Shown here in pieces: positions 10,221 to 23,334 of a stretch of 64,000 bases of DNA (its first letter is position 1; each line of letters begins with the position of its first letter). Source of the stretch: Burhinus oedicnemus (taxonomy: Eukaryota > Chordata > Aves > Charadriiformes > Burhinidae); NCBI GenBank assembly GCA_008921705.1, contig VFFE01007878.1, forward strand, positions 467,193 through 531,192, written 5' to 3'. The notes under the pieces were generated by a model. It did no database searches, was not told the origin of the DNA, and saw nothing but the letters and a program-made list of their open reading frames with translations. The position numbers and the translations under genes were made by a program.

Positions 10221-13200
10221 ATACCATCTGGAATGCAAAGATTGCTTTCCATTTATAAAGGTAGTCATAACTTGTGAAAATAAAAAATACAAAATTTGAA
10301 ATGTAGTCAACAGCAGGAAAAAAAGTTGTATTCAGCTGATGTAAAATGATGTGAGATTCATTTCTCTATCAATTCTGTTAACTGATTTCATACTTCTGGA
10401 TTTCTTTCAAAAATAGTTCTTATTGAAAATAATTCATATGAAAGGAAATTAAAAACCCCCACATTTGTCTGAAATGTAGCTTCTTTCAAACTGAAATGAA
10501 ATATAATAGTATTTGGGAGGTATTCTCAGCTTGTTTAGCTTTTTTATATGGTTGGATCATAATGATTGTAAGAGTTATCGTTAAGTGTATTAAAAGAACA
10601 CTATAAAGTCTAAAGATGAGATTTCATCTAAAACAGCTTTTGTGGTATACTGAAGTTGGAACCGTTTTTGCTTAAGGTTGTGAACGTCAGTGGAAACAAT
10701 TTACTCTTTAAATCAAAAGGAGCAGAGAAGGTGAGAATTAAGAAGTCCAGCAAAGGAAATGAAGATCCTTCATTTCACAGAACTGAAGCCGAAGAATAGA
10801 TATTAATGAGCAGGTTTTCAGGGTCAATTAGTCTGATTCAATCAACTTAAAATGATTAATAGGATAGTTTTAAAAACTGTTGAAGAGACTTTAAAAAACA
10901 GCATCAGAATGGGACAGACCATAGAATAGCAGCATAGCATGAATGTGTAGTACCTATTTTCCCAAAGGGGATCTTCAGAGCATTACTCATCAGTAAATAT
11001 AATTTAAATACCTTCTCAAATATTGCTAAAGTAATTTTTAAGACCATAAAAATGTATGCTAATGTATTAATAATGGGGATTAAACAAAAGGAAACTGTTC
11101 CAACTTACTGTGCCTGGCATTAAAATACTGACATTTACCTGCAATTAATGATGCCACAATTATTTATGGCCCACCTCATATTCAACACAGGAGTGCAGAA
11201 GCATTGTTAGTTCCTTGTATATGATAAACATCAATATTTGAATGCTACACTTTATGATTTTTAAAAGGTAGAAAATAGGAAAAATTTCCACGGCTTATCC
11301 TGACTTTAGTAAGACATTAAAATAGTTCCAACAATATTCCCAGAAAGAAAATAGTTCTAACAATGTTCCCAGAGAGATAGTGTAGAAATGTAGGTTAGAT
11401 GTGCAAAATACAAATTAGAAATGCAGATTGATAAACCAGAAAATATTGCTATTGGTTTATTGCCAAATCTGAAGGATTGAAATTAGTTGTGGAATAATCT
11501 GCTAAAACTCTAGATCGGATTTCCACCTATTCCTCTTTTCCTTGGGTATTTTTCTTTAAATATTTTCTTCTCCAAATGTACTCCCATTTCCCTCCTGGCA
11601 GGATGGGGAAGTCAATTCAAGAGCTACCTTTTGTAGTACTCAGCTGCTGAGAGTTCCTCAATTTGAGCATGTCTTATTTGGCCAGTACTGAAATATTGAC
11701 AACATTGAAATCAAGGACAAAACCAGAGTTTCTTTCAGTGGGAGCTGTTAGCACAAAATCCTTCGTACTGAAATATCTGGCCTGTGTTACTCTTTTCATA
11801 ACAGTTGTGGCAAACTAAAAATGCTCTGATCATGGTTATAATTCAAATGGTATAAGGATTTATACTTCCATAGGGTGTTCCTTAAATTTATTCTGATATC
11901 AGTGATCTTTTTGAAGTTTGGTGAATGGCTGCTCTATTGCAAATCCTAATTTGCAATAGCTGTCATATTTGAATTAAACAGAAAATGAACACCGAAGAGC
12001 CTATGCTACATGATACTTCCTACCAAATTTTTAATGCACATCTCAATATCTATTCGATTCTGTACAAGTTATATCTGGAGACCTGAAAAGTAAAACCAAT
12101 GTTGATCAATTGTAATTTATTGATGCTTTATAAATGTGTTACAAAGCTACAATAATTAAGGGGGAGGGAATTGGAAGTCACAGCTGTTTTTCAAGTTCTT
12201 GAGCCATTTTCTGATGTGTATCACCTTTTTCATCATGTCTATATTGGAAAGAATAATCTCATTTCTTAATGTGCATTCTGAATTGCAGAATACTTCCTAT
12301 ATTTCTAAAGTATAGCCCTGTTATTTAGTCTTCTAAAAGTGGACTTACTGTTTGTCTATGAAAAGTACTATATTGTGTATTGTAAATTGTGAATGTGAGC
12401 TATGTCAGTACATCTTCAGAATGGAATAAGTTTATTCCAGAAAACAGTACTTGTGTTTTCCCACTTTGAGCCCCTGCCGTCTGCTGCTGCACTGAGAGGG
12501 AAGATGTGGTAGCGTGCCCACAGCCTGGCTCTCCAGGTGTGTATCTTGACAGCAGCCTAGTGGCCTGCCAGGCAGAAGTAAACACACCAGGTAGGTTTAT
12601 TTTTTTTTATAGTGGAAAAGCCAATAGACCTTTGTTACTATAGTGATTATTTTCAAGGTTTTTCCAAACAAAGCATATAAAACAAGTGAGCAAAATAGTA
12701 AGATTTTCTGTATTTTCAGCAAAAATCTTTCAGAATTCACCTGTACCACTAGCGTTGCAGGTACTGATCCCGCTCCTACTGCCTTCCCTGATCTGCAGCC
12801 AGAGACACCATCTAATGCTTTTCCTACATTTTACAAGTATTGGTTAGTATATTGAATGTCAGCTATTTAATTGCACTGTATTTTATTTGTGACGCAATTC
12901 TAACAAAAGACTGCAATTTATTTTTTTACTCAAATTAAAAGTAATGGGGCAAAACAGCTATTAAAAGACATTATCCAGCTCCAGTGGTTTAAAAAATTAG
13001 CTTTTCTCCAACATCTTACAAGGTGATTGTGAAATATAGGTATGCAGGTTCCTGAATTAGTAATGGACATATGCATATGCTTACTTTTAATTTGCTTTTC
13101 TATTTCAGCACATTCTTTATCAAAGGAGAAAATTCAAAATGTGCATTATTAACAACTTGCCAATCAGTGTTCTTGACGCATTTTTTAGTTAAGCTAAGCA

Positions 13201-15095
13201 GGATACATTCATGCCAAAAGACAGTAGAAGTCTTATCTGGATGCAATTTTAGATGATTGTAGTGAAGTGTTTTCTTAGGTTTCGTTCGTATTACTGCTTA
13301 TTCAAACATTTCTAAACATCACGCTTTCTGGCACCTGTATTAGAGCCATCATATTAAAAATGAATAAGCTTAACTTCTCTCTATTTTTTTCTTAAAATTA
13401 GATATTTTAAAAGACGTTTTTAAAACGCTGTAGAAGAGAACTCAGAACAATTTGTTAATTTGGAGCATAAACTTCACAAGTATTCCTAATCCACTTTTTA
13501 AAAATCCAATGCTGCTGTTTTAACTTTTATTCAGAACCTTTCTAATTTCAATTATTTCTGGATATATTCGACCTCTAATGTGTTTTAAAATATAGATCTG
13601 GAATCTTGGTGGACAATCACAACTCCCATTGCATAAAAGAGAGAGTGTATTCAGCAAATGAAGCTATTTCACTAGCACCTGAATAGGAATGAATATTTTT
13701 TGATAAATAAGCCAGGTTTTTTTGAATGTGCCATCTCAATTTATAGACCATGCAATACATAAATAGAAAAAGTGGGAGGACAGATCAAGGAATCAGATAG
13801 AATGTATAGCGAAGTGATTAGCATAATCTTTGGCATCTATCTATTAGTAAAACATAATTATGTATTTTTACCACTATTTTACAATGAAAAAATCTTAGTC
13901 TTTTAAATAAAATAATTGTTTTCCTTCATTATAATTTTTTCTCTTTGCTTCTTTACAAGGATTTCCATTGTTAGAAAATACTTGGCAACAGTTGGTAGTG
14001 CAGAGATTAAATTATCATCCTAATTCTTGCTAATTTGTGTTCAAAAGTTGGTTAGTGTAGATATTGTAAGTGTAATGAGGTTAGTCTATTCTGAACAGTT
14101 GTAAAAGGTCCTTGAAAGCTTCATTTGTTTAGTAACCTTAAAATTCCAAGATACTTCACTGCACTAAGATATCGCTTATGATCAATAATTCGCTCTGTGC
14201 AACCTCGGCAGCATTGTTGATCATCAGATTTGATCTTATCTTATAATTCAGATACACCTGGATACTTTTGCATAAAATGCTGCTCACCTTTCATGAAAGC
14301 AAATGTTAAATAATCAGCTCAAGGAAATAAAAACAATAAAACTGGTGTAAATAAAAATTCTAAAGCTTTTTCACAGTTTCATTACTATTGAACAGATATG
14401 AGATCAATTCTGAAACTCGTATTGCAATCAGCTTGTCTGTAGGAAGGCCAACTAATTTCTAAATGGGATGCTGTTCAAGGGTTTGCACTAGTAAAGGGCA
14501 ACATAAACTCTTAGAATATTCAGTGTATTGCGATTGCTTGCTTTATTTTATATTCAGATAAAAGCTGCCAGAAGTATTTTGATGCATTTTATGCAAAATG
14601 AGGTTTGTAATCAGCTGAAATAACATCAGACTAGGTAATGATAAAATGAAATGCCCCATTCTTGCATTTTCCTAAAATCTAGGGTAAAATAGGAAGAAAA
14701 GAATAAAATATCTGAAAAACTGGTATGAGCTTTACCATTTCAAAGGAGCATCCTTCCTGTAATTTAATATGTGTTGTTATACAACAGCTGTCATCTGTAA
14801 AAAACCAAAGACAGATAACAAAATCTCAGGGGGAAAAAACCTCCGAGCCATGCATTTTGTAAGCAGGACTATTTTTAGTTCCTGGGAACTCCATGTAAAG
14901 GGTAAACAACTACTGTTGCTTCTGATGCCTTTCTAAGTCAATGCAATTCTCTAAAATGATACTCAACTGAGATTTAAAATTTGATCCAGATTTCTAATCA
15001 GCAACATCTGGTATCTGGTGAATGAAGTAAATAGACAGCTCTTATCGACTTGAGTGAACTTTGGAGTGAATGCCCAGGCTGTAAATTATGTAGAG

Positions 15096-15123
15096 TTTTT
15101 TTCCTCTTTTTTTTTTTCTTTAT
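15096..15123 (+). repeat. T-rich homopolymer tract
   Basis: Runs of T broken only by short CC and C steps. Confidence 0.7.
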
Positions 15124-18100
15124 TGTGGGTAGATACTGGGAACACCTTAAAGAGAGTTTGTAAATATATTTTTGGCTATTTTGATACTTCTATTATTATT
15201 TAACTGTGTGGAGTCTCTGACAATGAGAGAAACTAGTTTAGCTAGATGTAGTGAAGTGCTTATGCCAGCTTCACTAGCTGGACAGTTGCATTCTTTCTCT
15301 TTATAGCATATGTTCATATACTTATGGATGTACCTGTACACAGCATTATTAAATGAGGAAGATGTAACAATGCATGTAAAAACCTCTCCTTATGTGCAGT
15401 CCTTTATTATCTCAATAGAGATCCTTTAGACAGCTTACTGTAATATCTTATGCTAAAAGTTGTCATTTCAAAACACTGACTGATAGTGAAACTGCCAAAC
15501 CAGTTATGTGAACCAGAGGTTATTTTCTGGGTTATGGTGTGGTTCCTCTTTTGGTGGAAGTTTAGCTTCTAGGAGAACATGTGTATGTGGATGCTATGGT
15601 GTGAGATAGCGCTAAATATGAAAATCTTCCAGTTACATGAGTGCTATGGTTGGATAACTTCTTAAAGGCAGAAAACTAGCTGCTTGATCTCATCCCCAGA
15701 GGCATTTTCCCATTGTTTTAAGGGATTTTGGAAGAAATTACTCTATTGTTTACAGCAATATTAAAAATGGTGTGCTACACTAACTTGACCTCCTGTATTG
15801 TTGATGTCTCCCCTCTCAGAAGATAACCTTTGTCAGTTCATCCTAGTATTCATTAATACATTAATTAATTCACTAATATCTGTTTATTTTCATAGCTCCA
15901 TGTACTGCTTGAGCTGTGATGGAGGTTTAAGAATGTTTCACAGTGAAATAAATCTTTTTTGAGTGTCTTGGTCTACTTCTAGTCCGGCAGCAAGTGTGTG
16001 AGGTTTTGATTGTTCATCTCGGAAAACTGGTTAGGGACTGCTTCTACTTCCTTCCACTTTGCACTGTTGGCTTATGCTCCCTTGGAAAGCGGTGAAGTGG
16101 ATGATAGTGTATCATCCTAAAACATGTCCCAGGACTGAATCTGGACACTTCCAGGGTAACACAGAAGTTGAAAATCACTTCCGCATCCTGTCTTTTATGC
16201 ATAGACTTTGTTTCCTGTTCTTTCTGATGTTATTTCACTGTAACAGGTCACTTGCAACCTCTTCCATTTGAGACTCCTCAAATTAGGAGAGTCCCTTCTT
16301 CAGAATTATGTTAGACTATCTTGTTCTCAGGTAGCTATCTTTATAAATGATGAAGATATCTTTTTCCATACTCTTGTACTGTGAGAAATTCTGGTACATC
16401 ATTGCAAATTATTTTTGACAGAGAGGATTGTATCTGTTACTGCAGGATTAAATTGCAATTTCATTTTATTTTAATGTATGGTGGAACCTGTTGCCAAGTG
16501 AGGAATCAGTGCCCCTTGTAAAACTTTCCTCTAGTTATTGATGTACTTGTATTAACTCTGTACTGTGTTAAAATATATAACGTATAACTTTAGAACAATG
16601 ATCCACTCCATATGTTCTTTTGGGAAACTCTGTTTTGCTTAATCTCTTTCTCAGTGCTTGAACTACTACCACATTGATGGTGATCTTCAGCAGACTCATT
16701 ACCTCTGTGTGTTTTGTCAGTGCACACAGTTTGTTTCCATCTAGGATACTTTCAGACATGAAAAGTCCTAATTCGATGTTCTGAAGCTCATGGGAAAATC
16801 AAAGCACAAATGGTGATAATTCTTCAATTCTTTCTCGTTTTAGACTCAGGAAAAAAACATCTGGAGTGGATGAGTATCTGCCTTTCAAATGAAAATTTTA
16901 CGTGATATGGGCATTGTAAGCCTGAAGCTTGGAAATGTTTTGTCCTGATGCTTCTACTGATGCAGCGTCATCTGCAGTCATTCCTATAAGTGGTACAATT
17001 GGAGTTATTCAGGGTGAAAGTTTTTGCAAATTATGATTAAAGCTGGAAGCTTCTGACCCTGCATAATCTTTTTTTATAATTGTATTTCCAAGTCCTTGGT
17101 TTTAACCATTCAACATCTGAATGTGCATTTAAAGCTGTAGGGCATCCAGTTACTCAAAAGCAAGTTCCTTACTTTTTTAAAATTCCCTTAAGGAGGCATG
17201 CATATAACATATTACTGAATTTATATGAGTCAATAATTCCCTTATGTCTGTGTTTGTGGCAGACAAATCCCCACATTTCTCCATCATATGTTGTTTGTGA
17301 GGACAGGATCGGTCTATGGGGATCTCTGCAAATGCATTTGACATTTTGAAAGAAGCCCTCAATGTCAACATTTCATTTTTCTCCAGGCTTCTGGGATTTG
17401 GAGGTCTCCAGACATTTGTTAGGTGGGTTATCATGTACTCCTGTGTTGAAATCCATTTCCATTGACATGTGGATAGACTGGTGGTTTTGGTTTTAACACT
17501 GTTTACTTTGTGATTTTTCTGACTTAGGTGCAGAAGAACATGCCAGTCCATGTTAAATTTTAAGCACTGAAATAATGTAAGGATGTACTTAGCTGACCTT
17601 ATCAGATTATGTCTAGAAAGTTTTGCAGATGAGGCTAACGAAGGATCATGTTTTCAGATTGGTTTGAACTAACCTCATATTTGGGCCTTGTTAGGCTGTG
17701 CAATCCATTGACCAGTGGTGGGAAAAAGAGAAAACAAAGCTGGAAAAAGCCCCAAACAAACCCATGACTCTTCCCAGCTGCAGTATCTGTCTTAAGTTCC
17801 TTTTTGCTTCTGTTGGACCCCTAAGTCATTGCAGGAGTTCTTTGAAGAAAAGCCTGAATCTTCAGGGTTTTGCAATTGGAAACTCAGGAGGCACGTCTGT
17901 GTCCTTGCTTTTCTTCATTTCAATGTTAGCATTATCTTTTGTAACAAATGGGGACTCCCTATTATGCTTGTTTATGTGTCTACATAAAAAATCCTGCACA
18001 ATTTTGGCATCGTGTTCCATATGCTTCTAAGAGACAGGTTGGTACATTTTTGACACATAGTCCTTATTTGGCTGAAGGTGTATATAATTCAGATCTATGG

Positions 18101-18164
18101 TGGACCACCAAGATTTGATGGTGTGTGGATTTTTTTGGGGGAGGAGGAGGGTGGGGCTTGGGGT

Positions 18165-18256
18165 TTTATTTGTTTGTTTGTTTGTTATGTGTTTGTTTGT
18201 GTTTTGTGGCTTTGTGTTTTGGGCGTTTTATTTTTTGTTTGTTTGTTTTGTTTTTA
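18165..18256 (+). repeat. TTTG-rich low-complexity tract
   Basis: The stretch is built mostly of TTTG and related GTTTT/GTGTTTT steps, with a few interruptions such as GGGCG. A G-rich lead (GGGGGAGGAGGAGGG) precedes it at 18137-18151. Plus-strand open frames of 83 and 99 codons here encode only Cys/Phe/Val-rich simple sequence and are not called. Confidence 0.8.
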
Positions 18257-20329
18257 CTGGATATGTTGTGGTAGTATGTTTTTCCTTGGTAACACGATGC
18301 TCAGGGCATATCTGTGTAATATGGAGTTTGTTTACAGGCGTGTACTGAATTGCACCTATCTAGATTCCAGTTTCTAACACTGAAAAAAAAATCTGTTAGA
18401 GTTATTAAGAGAGTCAAGAAGTACTTCAGCTGCAGTATCTGGCTCTTGGAGTATGTCTACAGCTTACAACTAAGACTGTTTTATTATTCTCAGAAATAAG
18501 TTTTTTCATTTCATGTTCTCCATTTCACATTCTCAATTCTGAAAGGGACATTATCAATGAGTTGCTTGTTGGGGGTTTCCAGTGGGGACTAATAGTCCTT
18601 TGTGGGTTTGGTTTTTAAGGAAGAAATCACAAAGGTGGATTTTGTAATATAGTTTGTTTTGTAAAAACCCTTTCATTTGCTTAAGTGAGGATTCTGGAAA
18701 ACCATCTATGTGTTCAGTAGACCTCAAAAGTCATTCAGTTGCATAGAGCAGCCCCTGTATTCCACTGGGCTTCTCTGCCTTGCAGCCTTTAGCTAAGGGC
18801 CAGGATTTAGGGAAATTTTTGTTACTTCTGAGTGTGGGAATAAATTTTGAGGTAACCATTAATGGGAACTAAACCACTAGTGAAATAAGCTCTTGGGAGC
18901 ACATCATTATTGATCTTGCATTGCCTCATATGTGATTGAAGAAGTCTGTATTAGTTGCTGTTGTCCATTATTTTGGAATCTTTCTTTGTTTACTTCATTG
19001 TAAAATAAACATCGCCCCATTAAAGACGCCAGGCAAACTCAAAACTTGGGTTTATTTAATAGCATGTAAAATATTTGTCAAGGGATTATATGTATTTCAA
19101 GTCAATCTAAATCATTTTTGACAACTCTAAAATTGTATTCACTACAAGGAGAGAAAATGGTGCTATATAAAATCATAACATCACAGTAGAGAACGTGGAG
19201 AGATTATAGTTGTATGGTAAGTCATTTCATTTCTTTGTAAATGAAATTCACTGTACAGTATCACTTTCTGAACTGTGTTTTCCACTCAAGTTATTTTGCA
19301 AAGATTAAATTAAATTCATTCCAGGGTACATGCTTTCAGAGATTGTAACAGTTCCTATTTGTTTGAAATACACCATGACTTTCTTCACAGTGAAAGAAAA
19401 AGTTGAAAAGAGTTTTCCACCTCATTGCTTCTTTTCATAACAGTACTCATACTTCAGCTGCAGGATTTCATTGAATACAAATTGACGTGAACCTATGTCA
19501 GAATGGAAATATCAAAATCATATAGAGGCGCTGTGCTTTGCTCTTTGCAAGTGGGGGTAAATGTTGTACCACTGTGATTACTTAGAACTCAGGCAGAAGG
19601 TTTGTGAGGTTTGAGTAATAGCTGTGTTTAAAGTACTATGAATGTACAGTGCTTTCTCTACATAAATCTTTTCCGGTGTATGAGTTTTACTTACTTCTGA
19701 AATAGCAGACTCAAACGTGACCATCTGTCTGACCTTTCCCAGGAAAATGGGAAGCTTTGGGAAGGTGAAAACATCTAGCTCTCCATTCCTAGAGATGACC
19801 AAACGAACACATTTACTTTGTGTCATCCCTAAGACAAGTAAAAATAAAAATAAAAATAATTATGGTTGTAGGCCATGTAGGGATATTTATGTGGCAGGTT
19901 TCTGTTTCCTTCCCTTATGCAATGTACTTCAGAGAGTAATAGGATCTTTTAAACTAAAATTCAGTTTAGTGTTTTCATTCAGGAGTGTCCTGGTTTGAGG
20001 TAAAAGAGGACCAATTTTGTTCAGTAACTTTTCTTTTTAGCTAGGCCTCTTCTAACTGCTGAAATTAACAGCATGTTTTGCAGAAAAGTGTTCGCTCTCA
20101 GAGTGATAAGACCCATGTTTATAGCTGATGCCAAGGAATGGGATGCAGAGAGGCTCTTGCTTATACTTATTGCTATAACATGCAAGACCAGCCAACTTTG
20201 TTACTTGCCCCGTTGGAGGGTCGGAAGCGGAAAAGCGTAGAGGGGTCACACCTGCGGGGAGGAGCGGACAGGACAGGTGACCCAAAACTGACCAACAAGG
20301 GTATTCCATCCCATCTGCCTCCTGCTCAG

Positions 20330-20336
20330 TATAAAA
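20330..20336 (+). promoter_or_regulatory. LTR TATA box (TATAAAA)
   Basis: TATAAAA follows a GC-rich U3 segment and lies 345 bp into the LTR. The cap site would be expected about 25-30 bp downstream, near 20360. The box is intact. Confidence 0.75.
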
Positions 20337-20580
20337 GCTGAGGGATCAAAGGGTCAGCCCTCTTTCTTCAATGGCCGGTGTCCTGGGAGGACTCTGTCTC
20401 TGCGTCTGCCTTTGATCCCAATCCTGAATCCAGATCCAGAATCCAGTTCCCGTCCATCACCGAGTCCAGTCTGGGACTTCCCCAGTGCCTGCTGGTGACG
20501 TGATTGTCATCCTGGGAGCTTGATATGGTTTTGTATATATTTCATTATTTTTCTTTTTATTATTTTATTATCAATATTTC

Positions 20581-20586
20581 ATTAAA
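20581..20586 (+). promoter_or_regulatory. LTR polyadenylation signal (ATTAAA)
   Basis: ATTAAA lies 245 bp after the LTR TATA box and is followed by a T-rich stretch near 20610-20630. Because the LTR is in the same orientation as the STPG-like exon, this could act as an internal polyadenylation site in that gene's intron. Confidence 0.6.
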
Positions 20587-21860
20587 GTAGTTTAGTTCCT
20601 TCTAAACTCTTAAGTCTCTTTTTCTCTTTCTTGCCTCCCGAGCGGAGCAGGAAAGAGAGAGCATCTGTCGTTCCACCGGATTGGGCCAATCTGGCCCAAA
20701 CCACGACAAGGAGCTAGCTCGCATTTCTAAACAGCTTAGAATGCCAATATTGTACTAACTGGTTGGTTGAAGGTACAAGCCTTGAGATACCTGCAGGAAT
20801 TTTTCCTGCATTTTGAGCCATCTGTTCCCATGTAGGATACAAGGAATTTCAGAGTGAATAGTCAGTGACTCCTGAACCCATCTTTCTTACCTGGAAGCAT
20901 AAAACAGAGCTCTGAAAAGTGTTTGATAAGATATTCAAATTGACTCAAAAATACTTTAATCTTAGTTTCTGGAAGAACTGTACTCTGTTAGAAGACAAAG
21001 AAAACGCTTTCACAAAGCTTTTATGAAGCTCAGTAAACAATATTTTGTAAGAAAAGGCTAAAGTATCATGAAGGGTTTGTTTTTTTCCTCTTTTGCATTC
21101 TTTTAAGCAGTTGACAAAAATGAAATAATATTTCCTTTTCCTTTACCTTTTCGGTATCAGGAGTGTCAAATACGCGTCAGGGCTTGGGGCAGCTTCAGAT
21201 GTCCAGGAATGGGCAGGCATGTCTGCCCAGCAGGGTAGTGGGGGCAGGCTGCAGCCTTCTCGCAGGGTAGAATAACCCTATTAAGAGTGGGGCAGCAGGT
21301 AAGAAACTCCCTGAGGGTCTCAGCTGTGCTGTACAGAGATGGACAAACGTGCCAGTTAAACCCTGGTAGCTTTTGTTAGCTGCTGTACCTTTCTAATATC
21401 AGTATTTCTGTGACTGGTTACAAGACTCTGGATTGTGCTCCCTGGTGCTTTCTTTTCTGTATGATGTGCTGGGTGCGTATATGTTGATTGCATTTGTAAG
21501 CTGTTAGGTCATGGTTTCAGCTCTGACAGAAGTTTTAACATTGTGGCAGCTTTTCCTCTTTCTTTTAATATAGATTTTTTAATTATTTGTCCTTTAATCC
21601 CTGCAAGATTTAGGAGAGATTATTTTGAAGAGGAATTGTGTCATATTTTTAAATACAATGTTGCTGTAAGTACTTTGCTATTATAATTTTTTTAAAAAAA
21701 GTAAAAATCAAAAATTCTCTGGGGATTTCATTGCTTCTCTGAAGATTGACTTTCATCTGGCAAATAATTTCTAACAAACTTATGATTTCACTTTTCCTTC
21801 AATGGATAAAAATGTAAGAAGCAGTAGTAGGCAATACTACCTGGGGTTCAGCAGGGGTAA

Positions 21861-21884
21861 TTTTTTCTTTCTTTTTTTTTTTTT
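21861..21884 (+). repeat. T-rich tract ending in an acceptor-like TTTTAG
   Basis: Long T runs with two C interruptions, followed by AGGTTG. It resembles a splice acceptor, but no coding-like open stretch follows, so no exon is called. Confidence 0.65.
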
Positions 21885-23318
21885 AGGTTGTTCATGCCAT
21901 TGAGTATGCAAACTTAACATCTCCCAGACCCTAAATAGTGTCTGGGCATAGCACTGAACCTTTAAAACTCACTGAGTAAGCTTTTCCTTTTTTTCATGGA
22001 ATTTACCATCTGGTTTGAGATGTGTGTTGGTAGTGTTATGCCAGTTAAGCCTCCCTCCCCTTTCTCTTTTCCTCTTTTCCTTTTCCCCCTTTGCCTATAA
22101 GTATATTGACATTTAGAACTAAAAATCTATGGCTATATAATATTTGCACAGCAGTTACTTTTGAGTAAGTGACCTGTGAGGGCTACAACGTTTGTCTCAG
22201 TCTCACAGTCTGTTTTTCTTGAATTTATCTCTTGCCCTAGATTAGATATTTTGAAAAGCCATTGCACCTATCTATGTCTTGGGGAAATTCTCGTTTCAGA
22301 ATTAGCCTGATATGTAAAACAATTTTTAAGTTCACTTAAGAAACTCCCATCAAACTGAACCAATTGTATTCTTCAGGTGTTCCGTTGATTCTCCTGGGGC
22401 AAATATAGTTTATCATATGTAGCAGTCTGTACAAAACCTTACATAGAAAAGATGTGAGACTGTGGCCTAAGCTTTTCAGGCTGGTTTGGCCATAGGAGAG
22501 CTGGAAAGAAGCCAGCAACTTAAGTTCCAGGTCAGACTGCTGCCTCAAATTCCCTTGCCATTGCAGCTCGGCGTTAATGATTTCTATTCACACTATGGAA
22601 TGCTTTCTTGATCTCCTTCTGCATTCAGCCACATCCGTAAATCATTTTTGTTGTAATTTCTCTAGAGACCTCAACCACATTATATCATTTTAATGGTCAA
22701 ACACTGAATGACTGTCACTTAACATACTTTGTAGTTACTTCAGATCTAGTTTTAATTCACTTGAGTAACCAAAGAGTGCTAAATACCTGCTGCTATAAAA
22801 TGAAAGATACCTTAAAGTCCATGATGAGATCACAATTCTTCTTTTGGAATTCCCAGTCTATATGAGAAACTTCTAATGTTTTTTCTGAAGTAGTATTGTA
22901 TGTATCCAAAGGCTATTTTTATCAGCTTTTGCTATCCACGTAGATTCTATATTTGTACCTGGAATTTCCTGTGATTGTATTTAGTTAGAGAAAACACAAA
23001 CCCTTTTATATCATAATAAAACATCAATATTTTTCTTAAGTAATTTTCCAAATGATTATGATATTAAATAACTCTTCTTCTAACACTAATCTTATGACAA
23101 TTCAATGGTACTTTATTATACTGCAGGAACATTTAGTTAGTTTTTGTTTCTAACATGGATTTAGCTTTTAAATACAGAGTATTCTTAATCCCATGGTTAT
23201 TTATTTTTCCTAATTCTATATAATTAAACAAAATACATGTGATGATTATTGTCTTTAAACAGTGCAACACATTTTTTATTCCAGTGGAAGAAGGATGGGG
23301 GTTTTTGCTATATATATG

Positions 23319-23334
23319 TTTTTTTTTTTTTTCT
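23319..23334 (+). repeat. T homopolymer following a short TA run
   Basis: TATATATATG is followed by about 14 T bases. Confidence 0.75.

Larger units (their letters stand above)
10221..19985. other. Long AT-rich non-coding stretch
   Basis: No recognisable gene or element apart from the TTTG-rich tract and a T-rich run. Two stretches with some exon-like character, 10632-10800 and 12721-12838, are discussed as findings. Open frames up to 124 codons (17177-17551 minus, 17698-18030 plus) have no recognisable domain, and some lean on simple sequence. A pentamer run of AAAAT lies near 19839-19858. Confidence 0.5.
19986..20708 (+). mobile_element. Solo LTR of an avian endogenous retrovirus with intact 5-bp target duplication
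   Basis: The element starts TGTCCTGGTTTGAGG and ends CCAAACCACGACA, so its ends are an imperfect inverted repeat (TGTCSTGGTTTG). The 5 bases before it (19981-19985) and after it (20709-20713) are both AGGAG, a perfect target-site duplication. A TATA box (20330-20336) and an ATTAAA signal (20581-20586) fix the orientation as plus and mark U3, R and U5. It retains CpGs that the surrounding DNA lacks, for example near 20220-20275. No internal viral sequence adjoins it, so it is a solo LTR left by recombination. A 5-bp duplication is usual for ERVL-type (class III) elements and also occurs in others, so the class is uncertain. Open frames inside it are not genes. Confidence 0.93.

Noticed and set aside
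20138..20341. Open frames on both strands inside the younger LTR
   Set aside because: They span U3 regulatory sequence up to the TATA box and are not retroviral genes.
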